Positions 1 through 6,919 of a stretch of DNA of 23,992 bases are shown piece by piece (position 1 is the stretch's first letter; every line of letters starts with the position of its first letter). The notes under the pieces were generated by a model. The model was given only the letters and a program-made list of their open reading frames with translations. It was not told the origin of the DNA and made no database searches. The position numbers and the translations under genes were made by a program. The DNA comes from Candidatus Aminicenantota bacterium (GTDB lineage: Bacteria > Acidobacteriota > Aminicenantia > UBA2199): contig JAPKZM010000142.1 of assembly GCA_026393775.1 (NCBI GenBank), positions 1-23,992 of the forward strand, written 5' to 3'.

Positions 1-21
1 GCCAGTTTGGCTTAAAAAAAC

Positions 22-50
22 TTGACTTGCTGACCGCAGCTCGTTAAACT
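22..50 (+). promoter_or_regulatory. Sigma-70-like promoter for the ABC exporter operon
   Basis: TTGACT at 22-27 and TAAACT at 45-50 are separated by 17 nt, 33 bases before the first start codon. The -35 box matches the consensus at five of six bases and the -10 box at four of six. A GAGAGG ribosome binding site follows at 71-76. Call based on sequence pattern alone. Confidence 0.45.
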
Positions 51-82
51 CTTGCAAAGATGCGATACAAGAGAGGCAAATC

Positions 83-850
83 ATGATTATCGTGGAAAAT
101 CTGACCAAATCGTTCCGCCTGACGAAAGAGCAGAAAAAGGAAAAAGTCGCGCATGCCCGGGGCAATCGGGTGGATGCCGTGGCCGACGTCAGTTTCTGCT
201 GCAAGCCCGGCCGCATTTTTTCCCTGCTTGGCCCCAACGGCGCCGGCAAAACAACCGCCCTGCGCCTGATCGCCACCATGCTGCGCCCCAGTTCGGGCCG
301 CATCGCGGTGGCCGGTTTCGACACGGTCAAGGAGGCCGGGCAGGTGCGCCGGCATATCGGTTTTCTGACCGGCTCCACCGGCCTTTACGAACGGCTGACG
401 CCGACGGAAATGATCGATTATTACGGCCGCTTGCACGGCATGGAACCGGCGCTGCTCGCGCGGCGAAAGGGAGAACTTTTCCGCCTGCTGGGCATCGAGG
501 AGTTCGCCGGGCGGCGCATCGGCAAGCTCTCCTCGGGCATGAAGCAGAAGGTCTCGATCGCCCGCACCATGATCCATGACCCCCAGGTCCTGGTATTCGA
601 TGAACCGACGGTCGGCCTGGACGTGATCACAGCCAAAAGCATCCTACAACTGATCCGCCAGTGCCGCACGGACGGAAAGACCGTGATCTTTTCCACCCAT
701 ATCATGGGCGAAGTGAGCCTGCTCAGCGACGACCTGGCCATCATCCACCGCGGGCGCCTGCTCTACAACGACACCTATGAGGCCTACACGCGGGGAATGA
801 AGGCGAAATCGCTTGAGGACGAATTTATCCGCCGGGTGGAGGAGGCGTAA
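83..850 (+). CDS. ABC transporter ATP-binding protein, NatA/ABC-2 exporter type
   Basis: This is a 255-residue cytoplasmic ATPase that would power the ABC-2 permease encoded next to it. It has a Walker A motif GPNGAGKTT at residues 50-58, the signature LSSGMKQK at about 149-156, Walker B VLVFDEPT at 169-176 and the H-loop histidine near 206. The segment GFLTGSTGLYERLTP is typical of the NatA sodium-exporter subfamily, where the Q-loop glutamine is not conserved. The ATG at 83 is preceded by GAGAGG with a 6-nt spacer. The permease starts 1 nt after this stop codon, so the two form an exporter operon. The substrate cannot be read from the sequence; sodium, drugs or another small molecule are all possible. 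Family call is firm, substrate is not. Confidence 0.93.
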   Translation: MIIVENLTKSFRLTKEQKKEKVAHARGNRVDAVADVSFCCKPGRIFSLLGPNGAGKTTALRLIATMLRPSSGRIAVAGFDTVKEAGQVRRHIGFLTGSTGLYERLTPTEMIDYYGRLHGMEPALLARRKGELFRLLGIEEFAGRRIGKLSSGMKQKVSIARTMIHDPQVLVFDEPTVGLDVITAKSILQLIRQCRTDGKTVIFSTHIMGEVSLLSDDLAIIHRGRLLYNDTYEAYTRGMKAKSLEDEFIRRVEEA

Positions 851-851
851 C

Positions 852-2051
852 ATGAAGCTTTTGGCCATCATATTCAAAAAAGAGCTGCGGGATATGCTGC
901 GCGACCGGCGCACACTTTTTTTCATGATTATCATGCCTTTCCTGGTGATCTTCCTGATCTTCAATCTGTCGATGCGTCTGGGGATGGACATGGAAAAACG
1001 GGCTCAGGAAAAGGAATTGCGCGTGGCCGTATTTTCTGCAGAGCCGCTGCCGGACTTCAGCAAGCTGCTGCAAGGCAGTGAAAAAGTGAAAATCGATACA
1101 ACCGTGGATAAAAAGGAAATTGATGAGTCGGTGCGAAACGGACGGCTCGATTTCGCCGTCTCCTTCGCGGCAGATTTTTCAGAAACCGTCGACCGGGATG
1201 GAACCGGCGAGGTGCAGGTCTATTACAAGGCCTCCACTTCGGAAAACGAATTGGCCTTGGAACGGATCCGCAAAGTCATGGAAAAGTACAAGCAGCAATT
1301 GCTGGAACGGCGGCTGCAGAAAAAAAGCCTGGCCGCCGCTTTTGTGGAACCGCTAAAAATTGTTGAGAAGGATGTTTCAACGATCCGGGAAAAAATGGGT
1401 CAACGCCTCGGCGGCATGTTCCCTTATTTTTTCGTTATCTTCTGCTTCCTGGGCGCCATGTACCCGGCCATTGACCTGGCGGCCGGGGAAAAGGAACGGG
1501 GCACCATGGAAACGCTGCTGGTCTCGCCCGCTTCGCGCCTGCAGATCGTTACCGGCAAATTCCTTGTGGTCACCGCTTCCGGGATATTTACTGCCCTGTC
1601 ATCGGTGCTCTGGCTGTACATTGTTTTCCGCCAAAGCAAAGCGATCCCCCCGGAGGTTTTAAGCGGGATACTCAAGATAATAGAGTGGAAGTCGCTGCTG
1701 CTGCTTTTTTCAATGATCATCCCCCTCTGCGCCTTTTTCGCCGCCATTCTGCTCTCGGTTTCGGTTTTCGCCAAATCGTACAAGGAGGCCCAGAGCATCA
1801 TCGCCCCCCTGAATATCATGATCATCATCCCCGTCCTGATCGGCATCTTCCCGGGCATCAAATTGAATGCAATCACCGCTCTGATCCCCATCCTCAACAT
1901 TTCACTGGCCACCAAGGAGATCATTGCCGGTACGATCTCGCCTGTATTGATGGCCGAGGTCTTCCTGATCCTCTTCGCCCTGGCGGCGCTCGGGCTGCTT
2001 TTTTGCGTCCGCTGGTTCAACCGCGAGACGGTCATCTTCCGCGGCGTATGA
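852..2051 (+). CDS. ABC-2 type exporter permease, NatB-like
   Basis: This 399-residue integral membrane protein is the channel partner of the upstream ATPase. The N-terminal amphipathic stretch with KKELRDMLRDRRT precedes a first membrane helix at about residues 20-40. A soluble extracytoplasmic domain of roughly 130 residues follows, then five or so further helices in the C-terminal half. The order of helix, large external domain and helix bundle is that of the ABC2_membrane_3/NatB family. The segment GEKERGTMETLLVSP after the second helix is the conserved cytoplasmic coupling motif of this family. I chose ATG 852, just past the ATPase stop, because GGAGG lies directly upstream at 839-843. 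An in-frame ATG at 813 lies inside the ATPase gene and adds nothing conserved. Its 3' end overlaps the deacetylase by 4 nt. Confidence 0.9.
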   Translation: MKLLAIIFKKELRDMLRDRRTLFFMIIMPFLVIFLIFNLSMRLGMDMEKRAQEKELRVAVFSAEPLPDFSKLLQGSEKVKIDTTVDKKEIDESVRNGRLDFAVSFAADFSETVDRDGTGEVQVYYKASTSENELALERIRKVMEKYKQQLLERRLQKKSLAAAFVEPLKIVEKDVSTIREKMGQRLGGMFPYFFVIFCFLGAMYPAIDLAAGEKERGTMETLLVSPASRLQIVTGKFLVVTASGIFTALSSVLWLYIVFRQSKAIPPEVLSGILKIIEWKSLLLLFSMIIPLCAFFAAILLSVSVFAKSYKEAQSIIAPLNIMIIIPVLIGIFPGIKLNAITALIPILNISLATKEIIAGTISPVLMAEVFLILFALAALGLLFCVRWFNRETVIFRGV

Positions 2052-3031
2052 AGTTTATTGTGCCGTTCAGGAAGGTTCGCTGGCTGGCTCTGATTTTCAT
2101 TCTGCCGGCGCTCTTGATGCGGTCAGCCGATTCGTTCCACCCGCCGAGTTTCCGTGAGATCGCGGTGACCGTTGACGATCTTCCCGGCGTGAAAACGGGC
2201 GGGGATGAAGCTGCGGACGCGGTTCGGGTCAGCCGGAAGATTGTCCGCGTTCTGAAAAAACACGGCATCCCGGCAGTGGGATTCGTCAATGCGGCGCGCG
2301 CGTTCCCTGACGATGCCGATGCCGCCCGACGAATCCTCAAAATCTGGACCGACGCCGGGATGGAGCTCGGCAATCATACGGCTGAACATTCGAGCCTTCA
2401 CCAGGTGAGCGTCGAGGAGTTTAAGACCGATATCCGGGAAGGGCTCAGGTTGCTTAAAGAAAAGATGGATTCCAAAGCGCAGCCGGTCAGGTATTTCCGG
2501 CACCCATGCCTTCATACCGGAAGAACCCTTGAAATTCGCGGCGAGATCGACGGCTTGCTCGGGGGACTCGGGCTCACGGTCGCTCCGGTCACCTTTGACA
2601 ACGGGGAATGGATCTATGCCGCGGCCTACCACAAGGCGATCATGGCTAAGGACCGTAAGGCGAAGTCGATGATCGCGGATTCCTACCTCGATTATATGGA
2701 GCAAAAACTGGTCTACTTCGAGAATCAGTCGCTCAAGCTGCTCGGCCGTGAAATGCCGCAGATCATGCTGATTCATGCCAACAAGCTGAACGCCGATCAC
2801 CTCGACGATCTTCTCGGCATGCTGGAGCAGAGGGGATACGGATTCGTTTCCCTGGCTACGGTTCTGAAGGATGACGCCTTCGAACTCCCCGACACCTACA
2901 CGGGCCGGGGAGGCATTTCGTGCCTTCACCGCTGGGCATGGTCACGCGGAGTGGACCCGAAATCATTCTTTGCGGGCGAGCCCGAAGTACCCTCCGAGAT
3001 CCTCAAGCTGGCCGGGGTGGAGTCTGAGTAA
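2048..3031 (+). CDS. Secreted polysaccharide deacetylase (NodB/CE4-like)
   Basis: This 327-residue protein starts at an ATG that overlaps the permease stop codon (ATGA), which implies translational coupling. Residues 9-27 form a hydrophobic signal or anchor helix after a basic N-terminus. The metal-dependent CE4 deacetylase motifs are visible: TVDDLP with the Asp pair at 43-44, GNHTAEH with the zinc histidines at 110 and 114, RHPCLHTG at about 151-158, and LIHANKLNADHLDDL near the C-terminus. These enzymes remove N-acetyl groups from peptidoglycan, chitin-like or exopolysaccharide chains outside the cytoplasmic membrane. The coupling to an ABC exporter suggests a shared envelope or export function, but the partner substrate is unknown. 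The sequence remains GC-rich, so it belongs with the host-like DNA and not with the AT-rich genes that follow. Confidence 0.85.
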   Translation: MKFIVPFRKVRWLALIFILPALLMRSADSFHPPSFREIAVTVDDLPGVKTGGDEAADAVRVSRKIVRVLKKHGIPAVGFVNAARAFPDDADAARRILKIWTDAGMELGNHTAEHSSLHQVSVEEFKTDIREGLRLLKEKMDSKAQPVRYFRHPCLHTGRTLEIRGEIDGLLGGLGLTVAPVTFDNGEWIYAAAYHKAIMAKDRKAKSMIADSYLDYMEQKLVYFENQSLKLLGREMPQIMLIHANKLNADHLDDLLGMLEQRGYGFVSLATVLKDDAFELPDTYTGRGGISCLHRWAWSRGVDPKSFFAGEPEVPSEILKLAGVESE

Positions 3032-3187
3032 TTTCGATTGTCAGGCTATTAATGGAAAGGGCGTATCGGCTTTCGCTACGTTTTTCATGAATTTCCCATA
3101 AAAAATCTGTGCTGATTATCAGGAAAACTTCCATTTTTTATAACTATGTAAGTGTGATTCTCGAACCGCCCCTAAAAAACTACTGAT

Positions 3188-3236
3188 TTGACAATTTCCC
3201 TTGTTTTGACAAAATAAATTTTGTGGCTAATATAAA
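3188..3236 (+). promoter_or_regulatory. Candidate promoter for the ATPase-DUF4325-SIR2 cassette
   Basis: Two perfect TTGACA hexamers lie 18 nt apart at 3188-3193 and 3206-3211. The second is followed by TAATAT at 3228-3233 (16-nt spacer) and TATAAA at 3231-3236 (19-nt spacer). The exact -10 box is therefore ambiguous. The start codon is about 100 nt downstream, leaving a long 5' leader. Confidence 0.5.
3209..3224. promoter_or_regulatory. Operator-like perfect palindrome inside the cassette promoter
   Basis: ACAAAAT at 3209-3215 and ATTTTGT at 3218-3224 are exact reverse complements separated by AA. The 16-bp site overlaps the end of the second -35 box and occupies the promoter spacer. That is where a dimeric repressor would block RNA polymerase. 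No helix-turn-helix regulator gene is visible nearby, so the binding protein is unknown. Confidence 0.4.
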
Positions 3237-3334
3237 AAAGAGATATGTGGTTTTTACAGCTGAAGGGGTTTAAAATATATGTTGAGGTAAATCAGGTAGA
3301 GGGAGGCTAGGTATAAAAAAAACAAGGAGTTGGG

Positions 3335-4306
3335 ATGCTTATTCATATACCCAATAGTGCATTTTTAAATAATATAGAATGTTTTTTGAGTAAATTGAAT
3401 ATTAATGATCCCGATATAATAGAAGTCACTTTTAATGAGAAGTGGACTGCTGTTCATCCCCTTGTTTTATCAATGACAACAGCTATTCTTCTTTCTGGAA
3501 AATTGCGTAATACTTCAATAATTAATAAATGCCCAGCTGCAAGATCAACCCCATATTTACAGCGGATGGGACTTTTTAATAACCTTTCTACGATTCCACA
3601 AACACATATTACGGAACATGAATCAAGTGGAAGGTTTATTCCTCTTACACAGTTAAAAAATTCCAATGACCTTACAAAATTTATTACTGATATCGTTCCA
3701 TTATTGCATGCTTCACCGACACAGGTTAGGCCGATACAATATGTCATTAGTGAACTTGTGAGAAATGTGATTGAGCATGCCCAATCACCAATAGGTGCTA
3801 TTGTATGTGCTCAATATTTTAAGAAAAGCGGAAGGATTTCAATTGGTGTCGCCGATGCGGGTATAGGAATTAGGCAATCAATGTTTTATTTTTATCCAAC
3901 ATCAAATGACTTGGAAGCGATAAGGTTAGCTTTGCGGCCAGGTATTACTGGCACAACATCGAAATATGGTGGGACAGAAGAAAATGGTGGCGCGGGTTTA
4001 TTTTTTACAAAAAGCATAGCTAAAGTTGGCAGAAATCATTTTGTAATTATCAGTGGCAATGCTCTATATAAATTAAGACATGATCCCCTCTTGCAAGAAA
4101 CGGTTTTTCTATATGCAGACCCATTTCAAGATATACATACTAAATCATCAGATATTCCAATTTGGCAAGGGACAGCCGTAGGAATTGATATAAATATTGA
4201 TTCTCATCAAAATTTTGAAGAACTTCTTAAACTAATTCAAAAAGCATATAGGCTTAATGTAAATGATGTTATTAAAAGAAAATATAAAAAGGCAAGGTTT
4301 ATATGA
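3335..4306 (+). CDS. GHKL-fold (histidine-kinase-like) ATPase with an N-terminal domain, anti-sigma/RsbW-like
   Basis: This 323-residue protein has the ATP-binding boxes of the HATPase_c family: the N-box ELVRNVIEHA at residues 140-149, the G1 box VADAGIGI at 172-179 and a G2 box NGGAGLFFTKSIAK at 217-230. There is no phosphoacceptor His domain, sensor or membrane segment, so it is not a classical sensor kinase. The first 100 or so residues form a separate domain containing CPAARSTPYLQRMGLF, which I do not recognise firmly. The next gene overlaps it by 4 nt and encodes a STAS-like protein. The pair recalls SpoIIAB/RsbW kinases and their STAS antagonists. ATG 3335 has AAGGAG 5 nt upstream. Codon use is strongly AT-biased compared with the flanks, which suggests transfer. 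Its target is unknown. Confidence 0.8.
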   Translation: MLIHIPNSAFLNNIECFLSKLNINDPDIIEVTFNEKWTAVHPLVLSMTTAILLSGKLRNTSIINKCPAARSTPYLQRMGLFNNLSTIPQTHITEHESSGRFIPLTQLKNSNDLTKFITDIVPLLHASPTQVRPIQYVISELVRNVIEHAQSPIGAIVCAQYFKKSGRISIGVADAGIGIRQSMFYFYPTSNDLEAIRLALRPGITGTTSKYGGTEENGGAGLFFTKSIAKVGRNHFVIISGNALYKLRHDPLLQETVFLYADPFQDIHTKSSDIPIWQGTAVGIDINIDSHQNFEELLKLIQKAYRLNVNDVIKRKYKKARFI

Positions 4307-4632
4307 ATACTATTTTTTTGCTACAAATTACTGGTTCATTTGCAGAAAACAAGGATATCGCACGAGAAATCCGGATTAAACATATTTTACCATTCATATC
4401 TAAAAAAAAAGAAATCATATTAGATTTTACTGGGGTTGAAAATGCAACACAATCATTTATTCATGCAATGATTAGTGATGTGATTCGCAAATATGGAATT
4501 GATGCACTTGACCTAATAGTGTTTAAAGGGTGTAATTCTACTATTAAAACAATTATAGAAATAGTTTGTGAATATATGCAAGAAGGAGCAAGGATAATTG
4601 AAGAATCAATTGTAAATTCCAATGAGACTTAG
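4303..4632 (+). CDS. STAS-like DUF4325 domain protein
   Basis: This is a 109-residue soluble protein whose ATG overlaps the stop of the ATPase gene (ATGA), so the two are probably made in step. The DUF4325 hallmarks are visible: NKDIAREIR at residues 17-24, a beta strand EIILDFTGVENATQSF at 37-52, HAMISDVIRKYG at 54-65, and a C-terminal helix IKTIIEIVCEYM. DUF4325 is described as STAS-like; STAS proteins such as SpoIIAA bind GHKL ATPases. The likely role is as the regulatory partner of the upstream ATPase. I do not see an obvious phosphorylatable serine in the SpoIIAA position, though S51 in TQSF is a candidate. Family recognition is from memory of the motif pattern. Confidence 0.75.
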   Translation: MNTIFLLQITGSFAENKDIAREIRIKHILPFISKKKEIILDFTGVENATQSFIHAMISDVIRKYGIDALDLIVFKGCNSTIKTIIEIVCEYMQEGARIIEESIVNSNET

Positions 4633-4688
4633 ATTTAAAAATGTATGAATTATAACAAATTGATCAAAGCATCTTGGTAGTGAATGAA

Positions 4689-4694
4689 TATAAT
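4689..4694 (+). promoter_or_regulatory. Possible -10 element upstream of the SIR2 gene
   Basis: A perfect TATAAT lies 45 nt before the SIR2 start codon in the 106-nt gap after the DUF4325 gene. TTGATC at 4660-4665 is 23 nt upstream, which is too far for a normal -35 box, so the case rests on the -10 box alone. The gene may simply be read from the upstream promoter. Confidence 0.25.
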
Positions 4695-4738
4695 CATATT
4701 TCGATTTAAAGGTTTTCTCAATTGGAGGGTGTGATCTG

Positions 4739-6049
4739 ATGAAAACAATGTTTCTTCTTGGAGCAGGCGCATCGGTAAAAGCCGGTGTTCCAGATACCCT
4801 TGAAATGACAAAAAGATTACTTGTGATATTTTCAAGTCATCCTATTTATAAAAAATATTATGGTGTATTATCTTTCACAGTTGGTGGACTCTTATTTCAA
4901 AAAGGGAAAGAAGGGAAAAATCCATACGATGGAGTAGATGTAGAAGAAGTGTTTAATGCTGTACAATTATTGGCTAATCGCCAATCGTTAGAAGTTGCTC
5001 CTTTTATTGGATCATGGAATGAAATGATTGATTTATTTGATAAGATATCTCCATTCAATCCAAATGTTGAAAAGTTCAATGAAGAAATTTATAGAAGTGT
5101 AGCCGAGACAATTATTAATGCATTTCCAACTTCATCTGCCTCTTTTTCGGAAGGTGAAATAGATAGGGCCCTTAATAAATCAGGCTCCACTTCTTTAGGG
5201 CAGGCAGTCCATAAGTATCTTAATGCTAATATGAAAGAATGGTTTAGCAGAATGAAAAATAAAAGACCTCATTCATCTTTTTCTTTTAAAAAAGAACTTA
5301 CAAAAGCGATTCATTCTGCTGATAAAATACCAGGTGAAGGTAGAATATTCGACGAAACATGTGAATTAATGATAAAAAGCCTTATAAGTCTTGTTTGGAT
5401 TAAGGAACACGAAAAAGTTTCTTATTTAAAACCAATAATTTTAGCATTTACAAAACAAAATCAATTATGCGTTACGACTTTAAATTATGATAATTCTATT
5501 GAGTTATTAGCTTCAACGAATTCAATAGAATGCAATACTGGAATCGAAAATTGGTCTAAAACTGGTGAGTTTAAAAATGATAAGGATTCTATTTTTCTTT
5601 TAAAGCTTCATGGTTCAATTAACTGGAAATTAGATAGAAATGAAAGATCTTCTGATCGCCCGTTACCACACAGTAGAATTGAAATAGAAAAGCCCGATGA
5701 TTTGAATAAGAAGTATTATCGACCTGCGGTGATTTTTGGTCAAAGAAATAAACTCACTGCAGAAGGCCCCTTCTTAGATTTAATGCATGCATTCCAGAAA
5801 GAATTATCAAAAAACGAACAAGTTATTATCATTGGGTATTCTTTTAGAGATGATCATATCAATGAATACTTAACTCAGTGGATTAATAATTCAAGTACAA
5901 ATCGCATGGTTGTGATAAATCCCAGTATTGATAGTAATACAACTGAATTTGTATCAAATATTAGGGATCTTTTACCAAATAGAATTGAATTTATTAATAA
6001 AAAAGTTGAGGATGTTTTGGAGAGTATTTGTGAGAAAATTATTAGTTAA
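4739..6049 (+). CDS. Stand-alone SIR2-domain protein (SIR2_2-like), predicted NAD-binding or NADase effector
   Basis: This 436-residue soluble protein has the order of motifs of the SIR2-like family: an N-terminal nucleotide loop FLLGAGAS at residues 5-12, VDVEEVFNA at 67-75, TTLNYD at 246-251, LLKLHGS at 287-293 and VIIIGYSFRDDHINEYL at 362-378. In SIR2 NADases the Asn of the TxNYD motif and the His of LHGS form the active site; here they are N249 and H291, both present. Related SIR2 domains deplete NAD+ in systems such as Thoeris ThsA and Avs/DSR proteins. No membrane or sensor domain is evident, but residues 80-240 form a helical insertion with no recognised family. GGAGGG at 4724-4729 supports ATG 4739. 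The gene is AT-rich. Enzymatic activity is inferred. Confidence 0.8.
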   Translation: MKTMFLLGAGASVKAGVPDTLEMTKRLLVIFSSHPIYKKYYGVLSFTVGGLLFQKGKEGKNPYDGVDVEEVFNAVQLLANRQSLEVAPFIGSWNEMIDLFDKISPFNPNVEKFNEEIYRSVAETIINAFPTSSASFSEGEIDRALNKSGSTSLGQAVHKYLNANMKEWFSRMKNKRPHSSFSFKKELTKAIHSADKIPGEGRIFDETCELMIKSLISLVWIKEHEKVSYLKPIILAFTKQNQLCVTTLNYDNSIELLASTNSIECNTGIENWSKTGEFKNDKDSIFLLKLHGSINWKLDRNERSSDRPLPHSRIEIEKPDDLNKKYYRPAVIFGQRNKLTAEGPFLDLMHAFQKELSKNEQVIIIGYSFRDDHINEYLTQWINNSSTNRMVVINPSIDSNTTEFVSNIRDLLPNRIEFINKKVEDVLESICEKIIS

Positions 6050-6160
6050 ATGGATTTGATAAATTATAAAAAATATTTTGAAATATTTATCCTAAAAGAT
6101 TGGAGAAAATGTAGAAATAAATTTGTAAAAAATACTTATTATTACTTCTGGAGGCGATGA

Positions 6161-6829
6161 ATGAATACTCATGAAATGATTAAACAACTTTTTTCAAAAT
6201 TAGTGGCTGAAGGAAAAAAAATACTTGAAGATACTGGGTGGGACGGATATGAATTTCAAACAAATAACATTGCCAATAATGACTATTTTCGATTTCGGAC
6301 CGAAGCGCTAAATCTAATCAGGCGGTCTTGTGGTGAAAATAGCGATCATTATAAAGAGCTTATACGATTGGCAGAATCGAAGGAAGCGAGTAGAAACAGT
6401 TATTTTTTTGTACACTGTTTTGGTGTTGTTGAGGCCGCGCAACGAGATTTTGAAGCAGGAGTGCTTTTTGATATTCGAGCTTTGTTATCCGCCGAGTTGC
6501 TTGGTGATTTTACTGAGCAGGCAGAGACATTGCTTTCAGCTAACTACCATGTTCCTGCCGCATCGCTTTCTGGGGCTGTATTAGAAGACATATTACGGAA
6601 ACTTTGTGAAAAACATCAAATCCCAATTCCAAGCTTAACAAAAATTGACCAATTAAATGCCGATCTCGCTAGAGCAAATGTCTATAATAAATTAGTGCAG
6701 AAGAGGATTACGGCTTTAGCTGATATCAGAAACAATGCAGATCATGGACACTTCAATAATTTCACTCAGGCTGATGTAGAAGATATGGTGAAGTGGATTC
6801 GAAATTTCTCTGCTGATTATTTGAAATAA
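6161..6829 (+). CDS. DUF4145/HEPN-like protein with an Rx4H motif
   Basis: This 222-residue soluble, mainly helical protein ends in a domain resembling DUF4145, part of the HEPN clan. The segment HVPAASLSGAVLEDILRKLC at 130-149 followed by ALADIRNNADHGHF at about 185-198 is typical. R190-x4-H195 fits the R-x(4-6)-H motif of HEPN ribonucleases, so RNA cleavage is possible, although many DUF4145 proteins have no demonstrated activity. The N-terminal half (about residues 1-110) is helical with no family I recognise. A GGAGG at 6150-6154 precedes the ATG by 6 nt. It lies 111 nt after the SIR2 gene, on the same strand. Composition is still AT-rich but slightly less so than its upstream neighbours. 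Confidence 0.65.
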   Translation: MNTHEMIKQLFSKLVAEGKKILEDTGWDGYEFQTNNIANNDYFRFRTEALNLIRRSCGENSDHYKELIRLAESKEASRNSYFFVHCFGVVEAAQRDFEAGVLFDIRALLSAELLGDFTEQAETLLSANYHVPAASLSGAVLEDILRKLCEKHQIPIPSLTKIDQLNADLARANVYNKLVQKRITALADIRNNADHGHFNNFTQADVEDMVKWIRNFSADYLK

Positions 6830-6854
6830 GAATAGCGTAGAAATGTTTACCCAA

Positions 6855-6883
6855 TTGACTTCCTGATTAAGCATGCCTATCAT
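6855..6883 (+). promoter_or_regulatory. Sigma-70-like promoter for the four-helix membrane protein gene
   Basis: TTGACT at 6855-6860 and TATCAT at 6878-6883 are separated by exactly 17 nt. Each hexamer matches consensus at five of six positions. The predicted transcription start is about 30 nt before ATG 6920, with GGAG at 6908-6911. This implies that the following genes do not depend on the cassette promoter. Confidence 0.55.
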
Positions 6884-6919
6884 TATGAGGACAGGAATGA
6901 ATGAGTTGGAGAACAAATT

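Larger units (their letters stand above)
3032..3334. other. 303-nt non-coding boundary between GC-rich host DNA and the AT-rich cassette
   Basis: No convincing gene is present. Composition falls sharply from GC-rich at the deacetylase end to AT-rich from about 3095 onward. It holds a candidate promoter and an operator-like palindrome (listed separately), and AAGGAG at 3324-3329 before the next start. I found no convincing terminator for the deacetylase operon; the best hairpin before a T-run, around 3069-3095, has only about 4 base pairs. Confidence 0.7.

Noticed and set aside
3069..3095. Terminator after the deacetylase gene
   Set aside because: Only a 4-bp CGTA/TACG stem precedes TTTTT; too weak to call.
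6071..6088. AAATATTT-TG-AAATATTT inverted repeat between the SIR2 and HEPN-like genes
   Set aside because: It is a perfect repeat but purely A/T in an AT-rich gap, and so likely by chance; there is no T-run or promoter box around it.
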